This document shows, piece after piece, positions 1 to 8,824 of a stretch of DNA of 64,000 bases. The position numbers were made by a program, and so were the translations under genes. The notes beneath the pieces are model-generated. The model had not been told where the DNA came from. It searched no databases and saw only the letters and a program-made list of their open reading frames with translations. The stretch's first letter is position 1. Each line of letters starts with the position of its first letter. The DNA comes from Bacteroidota bacterium (GTDB taxonomy: Bacteria > Bacteroidota > Bacteroidia > Bacteroidales > JAADJA01), in assembly GCA_020444515.1 (NCBI GenBank), contig JAHLKX010000004.1, positions 248,001-312,000 on the forward strand, in the 5' to 3' direction.

Positions 1-537
1 ACCCATATTCTATATTTACAGAAAGGGCTGGTGAAGGTATACATGGAAATGGAAGGTGAAAACGATATGATCCTGAACATTGTGAGCGGCGGGAATATGA
101 TCGGTTTGCCCAATCTTTTCTCCAATGCGCCCCTGCAATATTCCGTTGCCGCCATCGAAGACGCTGTGATCTGTGCCATTGATAAAAAGGTGATCGAAGA
201 CCTGGTAAAAACCAATGGAGAGTTTGCCCAGCGCATCGTGGAAAGCATCAACAATTGCACACTATATCACTATAAAAGATTGATCACGGCTTCTCAAAAA
301 CAATTGAACGGCCGAATGGCTGATGCGCTTCTCCACCTATCTGATGATGTTTATCATAACCTGGAATTCCCGATGCAGCTTTCCCGGAAAGAGCTGGCTG
401 AACTGGCTGGCATGAGCATGATGAGCGCCGTCAGAGTGATCAAGGACCTGGAACAGAACAAGGTTGCTTCCGAGCAAAATGGAAGGTTTATTATTGAGGA
501 TAGGGAGAAACTGGAACAATTGAGCAAATATGGATAA
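1..537 (+). CDS. Crp/Fnr-family transcriptional regulator (5' end outside window)
   Basis: The frame is open from base 1, so the gene starts upstream and this is the C-terminal ~178 codons. The first residues (ILYLQKGLVKVY) match the typical end of the first cyclic-nucleotide-binding-like strands, so the GTG at 31 is internal and not the start. The sensory beta-barrel continues to about residue 70, then the long dimerisation helix (about 75-110), then a winged helix-turn-helix (LSRKELAELAGMSMMSAVRV) at about 135-160. This order is that of Crp/Fnr regulators. No Fe-S cysteine cluster is visible in the part present; the N-terminal region where Fnr carries it is missing, so the effector cannot be guessed. 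It probably acts as a cytoplasmic dimer on DNA. Confidence 0.9.
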   Translation, partial: THILYLQKGLVKVYMEMEGENDMILNIVSGGNMIGLPNLFSNAPLQYSVAAIEDAVICAIDKKVIEDLVKTNGEFAQRIVESINNCTLYHYKRLITASQKQLNGRMADALLHLSDDVYHNLEFPMQLSRKELAELAGMSMMSAVRVIKDLEQNKVASEQNGRFIIEDREKLEQLSKYG

Positions 538-623
538 ACATTATAAATTGGTTGGCTAATTTTTATCATGGTTGGCATCTCCTGATTCAATGATTCAGAT
601 GTTTACTTATTAAACAATTCAAC

Positions 624-1610
624 TTACACCTTGATCATCACCCCGATACCGAAATTCTCTTTGACCTGCAATTTGGGCCCCTGTCCTGTTTCCACACGCT
701 GACCTTCAATAAATTCATAGGTGGGAAGATTGAGATCATTATCGTACATGAGGTGCAAATAAACCATCGAAGACAAAAAACTGTTGATCTTGAAATTAAG
801 CGCTGTTTCCCAGTCCACATCAAAGTTCCACCGGTTTTCCAGCGTCTCATCCATATAATTGTTATGAGGGTTGAGTTTGGTATCCATAATCACATTTTTC
901 ATGATCTCACGATTGAGGCTTACCACCAGGTTTAATCCAAACCGGGGCTGGTAATTTAGTCCGTGCACAAGGATATGGCCTGCAGTATCCACTTCAGCCG
1001 GTCTCACCCCATAGGCACCCTGATCGGCCAGGATCTGGTTCAAAACAAAAATGAACTTACCGCTGGCCGGTGAAATAAACACAGAGGTTTTTTCATCAGG
1101 CTTGTACTCCATGCCCATGGAGAGATAAAGTCGCCCGGGCGACATAAAATCAGAAACCAGTGTAGAATCGTCGGGATATTTATAGCCGGGTCCAAATTGT
1201 GTTTTTAAATTTACCATCATCGAATAAAACCAGTTCTCGAAAGCCTCATATCCGATGGTGGTCCCGATATCGAGTTTGTCGTCCGTTTTGCGCATCCCCT
1301 GCTCATTGTTCCAGGTCATTCCATAAGCCATAGAAACAAAATTGTCGGCTTTAAAACCCGCTTTCAGATAATTGGCTTTGGCCATAGCAATGGTATTTCC
1401 GGCAATGTTGCTCTCCCCTCCTTCGGTCCAGTTGGCATAAGCCACCTGGTTGAGGTTGAGCATCCCGGTGGCTGCCAGTTTCCAGTAGGAAGTTGTATCC
1501 GACAGTTCCTGCATATGGCTTGAATCGGGAGGAGCAGATGGATTTGACAACAATGAAAGTCCAAATAAAACGGCGGGGATAAAAACAATAATTCTCTTCA
1601 TGATCTCCAT
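624..1610 (-). CDS. DUF3078 family secreted/outer-membrane protein
   Basis: A 328-aa protein with an N-terminal signal peptide (a second ATG at codon 4 is a possible start). The body matches the Bacteroidota DUF3078 family: a WxLAATGMLNLNQ opening, an NWTEGGE motif near residue 60, a RKTDDKLDIGTTIGY stretch and a FGPGYKYPDDS stretch. Alternating polar and hydrophobic segments ending in a hydrophobic residue (KV) suggest an outer-membrane beta-barrel or periplasmic beta-structure. Function of the family is unknown; the placement in the outer membrane is inferred. It is convergent with the regulator to its left and stands alone. Confidence 0.82.
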   Translation of the reverse strand: MEIMKRIIVFIPAVLFGLSLLSNPSAPPDSSHMQELSDTTSYWKLAATGMLNLNQVAYANWTEGGESNIAGNTIAMAKANYLKAGFKADNFVSMAYGMTWNNEQGMRKTDDKLDIGTTIGYEAFENWFYSMMVNLKTQFGPGYKYPDDSTLVSDFMSPGRLYLSMGMEYKPDEKTSVFISPASGKFIFVLNQILADQGAYGVRPAEVDTAGHILVHGLNYQPRFGLNLVVSLNREIMKNVIMDTKLNPHNNYMDETLENRWNFDVDWETALNFKINSFLSSMVYLHLMYDNDLNLPTYEFIEGQRVETGQGPKLQVKENFGIGVMIKV

Positions 1611-1835
1611 TTCACAGGCAAAACTAAACTGATTCTGAATGAATCCTTGCCAAAACCAACGGAGATTTTAACAACGTGGTGTGGAAAGCCTTTTACAATC
1701 ATAATTTATAATTATTTCAAATTACCCTTATGATAGGAAATGAACCATATTTTTACTATCTTGCATTTCATTATAAAGATCAAATCTCACGATATTGATT
1801 TGAAGGATAAAAAATACCCCAAAAAATAACTGATC

Positions 1836-2669
1836 ATGAAAAGATATTACCTGTTCATTGCAATTGCTGTAATGTTTACCAGCTGTTCAACCAAAGATGA
1901 AACACCTCTTTTGAAAGTTAATCATGAACCATCCATATCTTTAATGGCAATGGTCAATAGTGGCGATCCCATCACAGGATCCAAAACCGACATCAGTACA
2001 GTCCGGATTGGAGAATTGATAGAATTTCAGATTATCGTGGGGGCCAACCAGAATTCACAAGCCCCTGTCAGCCAATTGATCATTTCAAGAACCATAGGAA
2101 ATGCGGAGGAGATATTGCTGGATACGGTCCTCCAGGATTTAGAATCTTTTGTTAGGAAGACCTTTTATGTTTCAGAAACACCAGCCACTGAAAGCTGGTC
2201 GTTTAAAATCAAGGATAAAGCCGGTTATAGCAATCAATTAGATCAGGAGATTCAAATTATCGATCCGGGTCTTTTTGGCCGGTGGGCAGCCTTCGATTTT
2301 GAAGGTGACCTTGACCCGTTATTTGCAGAAGATGGCTTTACACAGGTACAGGTCATGTTTAAGGAGGAGCATGAATTTTACATGGAATATTTTGGTGATA
2401 ACAATATCTATTTAGAAGGCAATTATACACAATCCTGGAATGAAGAAAAACAATACTGGGAATTCATCCTGGATCAATCCGCCCCCCTACCTGCTAAATT
2501 CCAGGGAATTTGTAAAATCCTGACGCCCAGCCCCGACCAGATCTATTTTTATTATGTGCAAACCGAACCGGATATGGGTCTCGAAATTCCTACCGAATTT
2601 AAGCCTGAAGAGGACCTGGTACCCGGTGAGCATATATTTACCGCAACTCAGATTGTGTGGGGTCTTTAA
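1836..2669 (+). CDS. hypothetical lipoprotein
   Basis: A 277-aa protein with a short signal peptide ending in the lipobox FTSC (Cys at about residue 17), so it is predicted to be lipid-anchored. Residues 35-135 look like one beta-sandwich domain (regular hydrophobic strands, IGELIEFQIIVGAN); the C-terminal half is acidic and aromatic and I do not recognise it. It is preceded by an AT-rich leader with a possible Bacteroidota-type -7 element (TATCTTGC near 1758). Function unknown. Confidence 0.75.
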   Translation: MKRYYLFIAIAVMFTSCSTKDETPLLKVNHEPSISLMAMVNSGDPITGSKTDISTVRIGELIEFQIIVGANQNSQAPVSQLIISRTIGNAEEILLDTVLQDLESFVRKTFYVSETPATESWSFKIKDKAGYSNQLDQEIQIIDPGLFGRWAAFDFEGDLDPLFAEDGFTQVQVMFKEEHEFYMEYFGDNNIYLEGNYTQSWNEEKQYWEFILDQSAPLPAKFQGICKILTPSPDQIYFYYVQTEPDMGLEIPTEFKPEEDLVPGEHIFTATQIVWGL

Positions 2670-2685
2670 ATTTTCATAACGCACG

Positions 2686-2823
2686 ATGAAGCATTTCAAC
2701 GGAACCTTTTTTCTATTATTGGTTATGTCAATCCCAAGTAAAAAAGATGGATTTGATAAATCCAGTATTGGACAGGTGGATGCTGAATGGATCAATTATG
2801 CATGTGCAATATTATTCATATGA
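2686..2823 (+). CDS. possible small secreted peptide, 45 aa
   Basis: ATG at 2686 opens a 45-codon frame with a signal-like start (MKHFNGTFFLLLVMSIPS). Its TGA overlaps the ATG of the DUF2007 gene (ATGA arrangement), which would allow translational coupling. No homologue is recognised, and it may be a chance frame or a gene remnant. Confidence 0.3.
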   Translation: MKHFNGTFFLLLVMSIPSKKDGFDKSSIGQVDAEWINYACAILFI

Positions 2824-3221
2824 AAACCATCCTCCTCACCGCTTGCCATAATGCCACCGAGGCCCACCTGATCAAAGGAAAGTTATTGAATGCCGGCATC
2901 GACTGTTTTCTCACCAATGAAAACATGACAACCCTCGCACCCCATCACAACCAGTACCTGAATGCAGGTATTCAAATTATGGTGAAGGAGGAGGATTTGA
3001 ATAAAGCGAGGGAATTGATAAAAGATAATCTGGAACCGGTTTCAGAAATGCACGCATGTCCAAATTGCGGATCAAAAGATATATTGCTCGGTTTTGGGAA
3101 AAGAAAACCACGAAAAATATTTTACATTTTTGTGGCGATCATGGCGGCCATGCCTTTGGGGAAATTCAGGCCGAAATATTTTTGTAATCATTGTGGAAAT
3201 GAAATAACGATTGGAACATAG
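2820..3221 (+). CDS. DUF2007-type protein with C-terminal zinc ribbon
   Basis: A 133-aa protein when started at ATG 2820 (MKTILLTACHNATEAHLIKG); an in-frame upstream ATG at 2787 is possible but adds an atypical cysteine-rich tail. Residues 1-75 have the DUF2007 (putative signal-transducing protein) pattern: a strand, then a helix reading EAHLIKGKLLNAGI, then IQIMVKEEDLNKARELI. Residues 80-130 carry CPNCG and CNHCG pairs that could bind one zinc, separated by a hydrophobic segment (FYIFVAIMAAMPLG) that may touch the membrane. Biochemical role of the family is not established. Confidence 0.75.
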   Translation: MKTILLTACHNATEAHLIKGKLLNAGIDCFLTNENMTTLAPHHNQYLNAGIQIMVKEEDLNKARELIKDNLEPVSEMHACPNCGSKDILLGFGKRKPRKIFYIFVAIMAAMPLGKFRPKYFCNHCGNEITIGT

Positions 3222-3227
3222 GGGCAT

Positions 3228-3250
3228 AAAAAAAGCCGGACTTCTCCAGC
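3228..3250 (-). terminator. Rho-independent terminator read on the minus strand
   Basis: On the minus strand GCTGG-AGAAGT-CCGGC forms a 5-bp GC-rich stem with a 6-nt loop followed directly by seven T. No protein gene on the minus strand leads into it, so it suggests an unannotated short transcript from about 3400 to 3228. Confidence 0.5.
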
Positions 3251-3400
3251 ATCTGTGGGGTCGACTCTTCGTTTTCCCCGTTCGCGACAATCTGCGCTTT
3301 ACTTGGCCATTGCCGCTTTTATTTCCGCAAAGATGAACAATTCATATCTGTTTTCTGGTGCAAAAGTAAAAACATCTTTGCTGAACAACCTTAATTCTAT
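3228..3400 (-). ncRNA. possible small RNA ending at the 3228 terminator
   Basis: The minus strand of this spacer ends in a good intrinsic terminator but holds no convincing protein frame. It contains a second possible stem (GGGG...CCCC around 3256-3279). No known RNA family is recognised. A short transcript is an inference from the terminator alone. Confidence 0.22.
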
Positions 3401-3436
3401 ATGAAGTTTATTTTAAGAAATCGGTTGATCCTAAAA

Positions 3437-4620
3437 CCCCACTCACCTCTTCTCCTCTTCTCCTCTTCTCCTCTTCTCCTCTTCTCCTCTTCTCCTTCTC
3501 TCCTTCTCTCCTTCTCTCACTTTCACCCATTCCCCCATTCACCTACTCACCCTCCACCACCACACCCCCTACCCCTAAAGGGGCCTTTCCTATCACTGTC
3601 TGTAAATAATTCTAATCCTGATCACTAATTCACCTCCCGATAGCCCAGGGGATCACCTATTCCCCTATTCCCCTATTCCCTTATTCCCTTATTCCCCCAT
3701 TCACCTTCTTACCTATTAGCTCTTTCCCCTATTCCCACATTCCCCATTCCCCTATTCACCTATTCACCATTCACCCTCCACCACCGCACCCCGTAACCCT
3801 AAAGGGGCCTTTCCTATCACTGTCTGTATATAATTCTAATCCTGATCACTAATTCACCTCCCGAAAGTCCAGAGGATCCCCTATTCCCCTATTCCCCTTC
3901 TTCCCTATTAACCCTTTCTCCTATTCCCTTATTCCCTTATTCCCCCATTCACCTATTAACCTTTTCCCCTTTTCCCCTTTTCCCCTTTTCCCCTTTTCCC
4001 CTATTCCCCTATTCACTCATTCACCTATTCACCCTCCACCACCGCACCCCCTACCCCTAAAGGGGCCTTTCCTATCAATGTTTGTAAATAATTCTAATCC
4101 TGATCACTAATTCACCTTCCGAAAGTCCAGAGGATCCCCTATTCCCCTATTCCCCTATTCCCCCATTCCCCTATTTACCTATTTACCTATTCACCATTTA
4201 CCCTCCACCACCGCACCCCCTAACCCTAAAGGGGCCTTTCCTATAAATGTCTGTAAATAATTCGAATCCTGATCACTAATTCACCTCCCAATAGTCCAGG
4301 GGATAACCTATTCCCCTATTCACCTTCTTACCTATTAACTCTTTCTCCTATTCCCCTATTCCCCCATTCTCCTATTCACCCATTTACCTTCCACCATCGC
4401 ACCCCCTACCCCTAAAGGGGCCTTTCCTATCGCTGTCTGTAAATAATTCTAATCCTGATCACTAATTCACCTCCCGAAAGTCCAGGGGATAACCTATTCC
4501 CCTATTCCCCCATTCACCTTCTTCCCTATTAACCCTTTCTCCTATTCCCTTATTCCCCCATTCACCCATTCACCCATTCACCAATTCCCCTTTACCCTTT
4601 ACCCTACCCTTTCTCCTTTT
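3437..4620. repeat. pyrimidine-rich octamer tract array (TTCCCCTA-type)
   Basis: The plus strand is almost pure C/T for long stretches. It begins with a CTCCTCTT microsatellite (about 3447-3500), then tracts with an 8-bp period such as TTCCCCTA, TTTCCCCT and ATTCACCT, which fill the spaces between the five 106-bp units. The minus strand therefore carries many GGGG runs spaced by AATA or AAAA, a pattern able to form G-quadruplexes. The 75-codon plus-strand frame at 3401-3628 is a by-product of the low complexity. Confidence 0.9.
3550..4493 (+). repeat. five-copy ~106-bp interspersed unit
   Basis: Five copies begin at about 3550, 3773, 4031, 4201 and 4388. Each runs CCCTCCACCACCGCACCCC, then CCCCTAAAGGGGCC (a short inverted repeat), then TTTCCTATCACTGTCTG, AATAATTCTAATCCTGATCA, CTAATTCACCTCCCG and ends near TCCAGGGGAT. 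Copies differ at only a few positions each, while the C/T octamer tracts between them vary in length (start-to-start 223, 258, 170 and 187 bp). No frame runs through them. Confidence 0.9.
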
Positions 4621-4972
4621 CCAATCCTACCCACCAAAACATCAAGCCCGGAACCAAAAATGGCAAACTGAAGATCAACACCGCCCATGTATCTTTGGTC
4701 CCGCCCATGTAAAACATATTCAGGCCCAGGATCACACCGGCAATGCTCATGGTGAGACCGCCTTCCTTTTCACGAAACCACGCGAAAATATATCCCAGGG
4801 TAGCAAAGCCAAGCAAAATGATTACAGAACGCAGCTCAGCCGGAATACCCTCTTTAAATTCAGGCACACCTTCACCAATTATAATTGTTCCGAAAAAAAG
4901 AATAGCCAGCCCGCCAATGATGCGGGCCAGCCATTTGATAAGGTGTTTTTTATCTTTTATTCCCATGTGCAT
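4604..4972 (-). CDS. small integral membrane protein, four helices
   Basis: I start it at the ATG ending at 4972 (MHMGIKDKKHLIKW), 122 aa; a longer frame to 5026 adds residues with no membrane character. Four hydrophobic helices are visible: around residues 15-32 (IIGGLAILFFGTII), 48-62, 72-88 and 97-114. A charged C-terminus (GLEKEKG) follows. No catalytic motif; it resembles small uncharacterised membrane proteins of Bacteroidota. Its stop codon lies at the edge of the repeat array. Confidence 0.6.
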   Translation of the reverse strand: MHMGIKDKKHLIKWLARIIGGLAILFFGTIIIGEGVPEFKEGIPAELRSVIILLGFATLGYIFAWFREKEGGLTMSIAGVILGLNMFYMGGTKDTWAVLIFSLPFLVPGLMFWWVGLEKEKG

Positions 4973-5053
4973 TTCAGTGTTGGTTGTTCTGCGTTCAGGA
5001 TTGAAGGTGCGCCCGACCGGGACCACGAAACACGGAAAGCAGAATCCGGTACT

Positions 5054-7156
5054 TTACTTTAGCCACCTGTCTAACCAGTTGAAGAACGTCCGTTGCCACA
5101 GGATGGCATTTTGCGGTTGCAATACCCAGTGATTTTCATCGGGAAAAAACAGAAACTCAGCCGGAACATCCCTTAAAACCGCTGCATTAAAAGCAGTCAT
5201 ACCCTGTGTAAATACAACGCGATAATCGAGTCCGCCATGAATAATAAGGATGGGCGTATCCCAATTCTGCACCAGTTTATGTGGAGAATGGGCATAGGCC
5301 TCCTGGGCCACTTTATTGTCTTTCTCCCAGAAAGGACCGCCTTTATCCCAGTTTTCGAACCACATCTCCTCTGTCTCGAGGTATTGTGCTTCTTCATTGA
5401 AAATACCGTCATGGGCGATGAACGCTTTGAACCGTCCTTCATGAATGCCAGCCAGGTAATATACGGCATACCCACCGGCACTGGCGCCCACGGCACCCAG
5501 CCTGTTTTCATCAATGTAGGGTTCTTTCGCCATTTCATCAATGGCCGTTAAATAATCCTGCATGCTCTTGCCATGGTAATCACCACTGATCTGTTCCTGC
5601 CAGGCCTGTCCGAATCCCGAAACACCCCGGCGATTGGGAGCTACAATGATATAGTCATTGGCCGCCATCAACTCGTAATTCCAGCGGTAATGGAAGTTCT
5701 GACTGAGGGGTCCCTGCGGACCGCCTTTGCAATACAGCAATGCCGGATATTTCTTTGCCGGATCAAAATGGGGTGGATAAATAATAAGGGTTAGCATGTC
5801 TTCACCATCAAAGGTTTTCATCCATCGCTCTTCCACTTTGCCCATGGTAAGTTGATCCACGAGCTCCTGATTTGTGTAAGTCAGTTGTTTTACATCCCCA
5901 TTACCCAGTTCAACAGCATATATTTCAGCCGGTTCTGCTATTGAATTCCTGATGGCAACAAGTCTGTCACCAGCCTGCGCAACCGATTTATAGTCATACA
6001 TCCCCTCTGTGATTTGAAGAATGTTTCCATCCTCAATGAAATATTGATAGATATGGGTGCGGCTGTGCCAGTCACTGGTGAATAAAATGGATTGGCTATC
6101 ATCCACCCAACAAAGATTTCCTGCATTCTGATCCAGGTTTTTTGTGACATAGGTTTTCATTCCGGTAATCAAATTCATAACCATCAACCGGTTTTTATCC
6201 GATTCATAACCATCCCTTTCCATACTTTCCCATGCGATATAAGTCCCATCGGGCGAAAAAACCGGCGCAACATCAAAGCCCATCATGCCTTCAGAAATAT
6301 TGGTGGTCTCTCCATTTTCCAGGTTATAGAGGTAGATATCAGAATTAGTGGAAAGTGTAGCAGCTTTACCGGTCAGTTTTTTAGACGTATAGGCAATGGT
6401 TTTGCTATCCGGACTCCAGTTGATCTGCTCCATACCACCAAATGGTGACAACGGTGAATCATAAGGCTCTCCTTCCATGATGTCTTTTTCATTGGAGATT
6501 TTATTGCCATCATAATCAGCATAAAAAACATGGCTGTAGTTTTCCACCCAGTGATCCCAGTGACGGTACATCAGGTCATCCATCAGCTTACCGGAAGCTT
6601 TGGGCAAACCTTCATACAATCTTTCAAATTTATTGGGGATGGGAATTTCTTTGGTATAGAGGATTTTGGATTGATCCGGCGCATATTTAAAGCCGGTGAT
6701 TCCACCCTCAATGTCGGTGATCATGGTACGGTCTGAACCATCGGGATTCATTTCCCAGAGCTGCACCGATCCGCTCTCAGAAGAGAGGAAACCAATCTTC
6801 TTACCATCGGGTCGCCACAATTCATTGAATTCGCTTTTGGCTGAATTGGTGATCCGCGTTCCGGTTCCACCATCAACATCCACCACATACAATTCACGGT
6901 TCCCCTTGTTTTGCTCAATGGAATAATAGGAAACGCCATATAAAATGGTTTTACCATCCGGTGAAACCTCATGACCACTCACACGGCCAAAGGCCCATAA
7001 TGCTTCGGGCGTCATTCTGTCGCCATTTAAAACCAGGTCGGGTTTACCAATCACCGGAGCATCCTCCGTTTTGGTCGTTTCACTGACAGGACCGGTGCAC
7101 GATGACAGCCAAAACCCTGCAAGGAACATCATGATAACATATTGAATTTTTTTCAT
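5054..7156 (-). CDS. S9-family prolyl oligopeptidase-type lipoprotein peptidase
   Basis: A 700-aa protein with an SPII signal (lipobox LSSC, Cys about residue 20). Residues 50-420 form a TolB/WD40-like beta-propeller with repeats such as SPDGKTILY, RPDGKKIGF and SPDSKTIAY. Residues 440-700 are the alpha/beta-hydrolase domain of peptidase family S9: nucleophile Ser at about 559 in GASAGG, Asp at about 644 in GGLDYR, His at about 676 in DENHW. Family members cleave short peptides (dipeptidyl- or acylaminoacyl-peptidase). Expected in the periplasm or anchored to a membrane, cutting imported peptides. Length is normal and all three catalytic residues are present. Single gene, about 80 bp from the small membrane gene downstream. 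Confidence 0.92.
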   Translation of the reverse strand: MKKIQYVIMMFLAGFWLSSCTGPVSETTKTEDAPVIGKPDLVLNGDRMTPEALWAFGRVSGHEVSPDGKTILYGVSYYSIEQNKGNRELYVVDVDGGTGTRITNSAKSEFNELWRPDGKKIGFLSSESGSVQLWEMNPDGSDRTMITDIEGGITGFKYAPDQSKILYTKEIPIPNKFERLYEGLPKASGKLMDDLMYRHWDHWVENYSHVFYADYDGNKISNEKDIMEGEPYDSPLSPFGGMEQINWSPDSKTIAYTSKKLTGKAATLSTNSDIYLYNLENGETTNISEGMMGFDVAPVFSPDGTYIAWESMERDGYESDKNRLMVMNLITGMKTYVTKNLDQNAGNLCWVDDSQSILFTSDWHSRTHIYQYFIEDGNILQITEGMYDYKSVAQAGDRLVAIRNSIAEPAEIYAVELGNGDVKQLTYTNQELVDQLTMGKVEERWMKTFDGEDMLTLIIYPPHFDPAKKYPALLYCKGGPQGPLSQNFHYRWNYELMAANDYIIVAPNRRGVSGFGQAWQEQISGDYHGKSMQDYLTAIDEMAKEPYIDENRLGAVGASAGGYAVYYLAGIHEGRFKAFIAHDGIFNEEAQYLETEEMWFENWDKGGPFWEKDNKVAQEAYAHSPHKLVQNWDTPILIIHGGLDYRVVFTQGMTAFNAAVLRDVPAEFLFFPDENHWVLQPQNAILWQRTFFNWLDRWLK

Positions 7157-7482
7157 AGGATTGTGTATTAATTGATTAAATCAAATAGTCCTGAAAAGAT
7201 GTAGCTAAGGTATAAAAACTATTTCATAAAAATAGCGCCTTCGAATTCTGAAAATGCAGGGAAATTGAAGATTTTAACGATCTTTCTGCAGGAAATCGGG
7301 TCTGTGGGGCCGAATCCTTCCAATGGGCTGCATCATGCGCAATATTTTACGCATGTTTGCCATAAATAGCGGCTGTTTTTCAGAACTTAACAGGTGGTTT
7401 TTTCGTATCAATGAGTGCAATTATTGCAAACTACTGGTGCGTTCAATTTCATTACGGCAAAACTCAAAAAATTGTACGCAAT
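7157..7482. other. 326-bp spacer between divergent genes
   Basis: Must hold promoters for both the S9 peptidase and the lipoprotein to the right. The plus-strand frames starting at 7323 and 7411 lack coding character. Beyond an imperfect TGCAGG repeat (7255-7295) I see no clear signal. Confidence 0.4.
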
Positions 7483-8316
7483 ATGAAAACTCAAAAAATC
7501 AACTGCACGATGGCTGCAAAAAAATTACTCCCGGCAATAATGGTCGCTATGTTCTTATTTTCGGGTTGCGAAAAAGCCGATATGCCCGATCCCGATCCGG
7601 CACCGGACCTGCCACCGGAATTTTCCATGCTCATGAACTTTTCCGACTTCAGCAATGTGGATACCACCGGCCACAGCTCATCTCTGAATTTTCAGAACTG
7701 GGATGCTGCCGCTTCTTATGTTTTTGAATGGAAGAATTCGCTTGACGATGTGCTGACCGTTCCGACAACCTCCTTCATGCGAGCCTTCAAGAGCAAGCCC
7801 CATTTTGATAATGAATTCAATGCCTGGGCCTGGGAGTTCGAATTCACCAGCGACGGAAAAAAATACGGGGCGGATCTCAGGGGGATCATCGTTCCCGATG
7901 GCATTCAATGGGAGATGTACGTCAGCCTGGAGGGCTTATTTACCGACTATCTTTGGTATTCAGGCTTTTCCGATAAAGACAATACAAAGGGCAACTGGGT
8001 CCTGAATACCGGTCCCGAGGATCCCGGTACCTTCTTGCTGGTCAACTGGACCCGCAATGCGATCAATGGCAATTATACCATTAAGTACACCAATATCTCC
8101 AGTGGAAATCCGCAAAGCGGATCCTATATCCTGTATGAAAAAAGATCGGAACTGATGGATGCCTCGTATACGATATACAGCAGCTCCACCATCCATTTTG
8201 TAAAGATCCACTGGAGCCATGCCAATATCTACGGGCAGATTACCGATGCCCGCGTATTCGAAGATGAGCTATGGCACTGCTGGGATGAGACACGACAAGA
8301 TACCGCCTGCGATTGA
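7483..8316 (+). CDS. hypothetical lipoprotein
   Basis: Started at ATG 7483 (MKTQKINCTMAAKK), giving 277 aa; a longer frame from 7411 lacks a plausible signal peptide. The hydrophobic stretch ends in a lipobox FSGC, followed by an acidic, proline-rich linker (DMPDPDPAPDLPP). The body is aromatic-rich with beta character (WAWEFEFTSDGKKYGADLRG, TKGNWVLN). No family recognised; likely an outer-membrane-anchored protein. It ends just before a strong terminator. Confidence 0.72.
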   Translation: MKTQKINCTMAAKKLLPAIMVAMFLFSGCEKADMPDPDPAPDLPPEFSMLMNFSDFSNVDTTGHSSSLNFQNWDAAASYVFEWKNSLDDVLTVPTTSFMRAFKSKPHFDNEFNAWAWEFEFTSDGKKYGADLRGIIVPDGIQWEMYVSLEGLFTDYLWYSGFSDKDNTKGNWVLNTGPEDPGTFLLVNWTRNAINGNYTIKYTNISSGNPQSGSYILYEKRSELMDASYTIYSSSTIHFVKIHWSHANIYGQITDARVFEDELWHCWDETRQDTACD

Positions 8317-8343
8317 TAAAGTTTCTGATGCGCATGATGCAAG

Positions 8344-8371
8344 GCCTCCGGTTGACCGGGGGCTTTTTTTT
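8344..8371 (+). terminator. Rho-independent terminator
   Basis: GCCTCCGG-TTGA-CCGGGGGC forms an 8-bp stem (one T-G pair) followed by eight T, 27 bp after the stop of the lipoprotein gene at 7483. Confidence 0.85.
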
Positions 8372-8457
8372 GTAAGGAATCCAAACAGGGTCCGTCTACA
8401 CACCCGACAAAACTTAAACGTAACACCCTAACACAATCACTCAGACGATTTGGATGT

Positions 8458-8787
8458 ATGATCTTAGCAGTCACCCTGTTCCTTTCAGCCTGCAACAATG
8501 ATGACGACACTTCAGACCTCGATCCCAAACCCCAGGCGTTCATTGCCACAAATGATTCCTTTGCAGGTTTTCAATCCTGGGAACTGGTGGCCGAACAACA
8601 GGGCCCTGATCCGGCCCCGGGAGCAGCGCACGCAGGCAATGACTCAACGGCAACACGCCATGTATATTTCAAAAATGACCAGGACCGGGTGAATGGCGCC
8701 TATCCGGTGGGGACCATCATCGTGAAAGCGTCCCATAATCCCGACCTCATCCAAACAGAAAAACGTCATGCCTTAGTAAAGGTGTGA
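8458..8787 (+). pseudogene. 3'-truncated cytochrome P460-like lipoprotein
   Basis: 109 codons with a lipobox (LFLSAC) and an Asp-rich linker. The segment FAGFQSWELVAEQQGPDPA ... NGAYPVGTIIVKASHNP resembles the first half of the cytochrome P460 family. The usual second half, including a C-terminal haem-binding CxxCH, is absent: the frame breaks off after SHNPD and ends inside a terminator hairpin. The upstream frame is also open without a good start, so the real start may be a non-ATG codon. I read it as a gene cut short by a rearrangement. The family call is from memory of the pattern and only moderately sure. Confidence 0.5.
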
Positions 8788-8795
8788 CGTTTTTT
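8761..8795. terminator. bidirectional terminator
   Basis: A 14-bp arm AAACGTCATGCCTT pairs with AAGGTGTGACGTTT (two G-T pairs) around an AGTA loop. It has T runs on both strands, so it can end the minus-strand gene at 8825 and also the truncated plus-strand gene, whose stop codon lies in the hairpin. Confidence 0.8.
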
Positions 8796-8824
8796 AATGG
8801 TATCATCAATAGCCGGCTGTTGGA

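Noticed and set aside
3401..3628. 75-aa frame rich in Ser, Leu and Pro
   Set aside because: Produced by the CTCCTCTT microsatellite and C-rich tracts; no start context or homology.
3550..4493. Five regularly spaced repeats, possible CRISPR-like array
   Set aside because: Units are about 106 bp, spacers are low-complexity octamers of variable length, and there are no cas genes.
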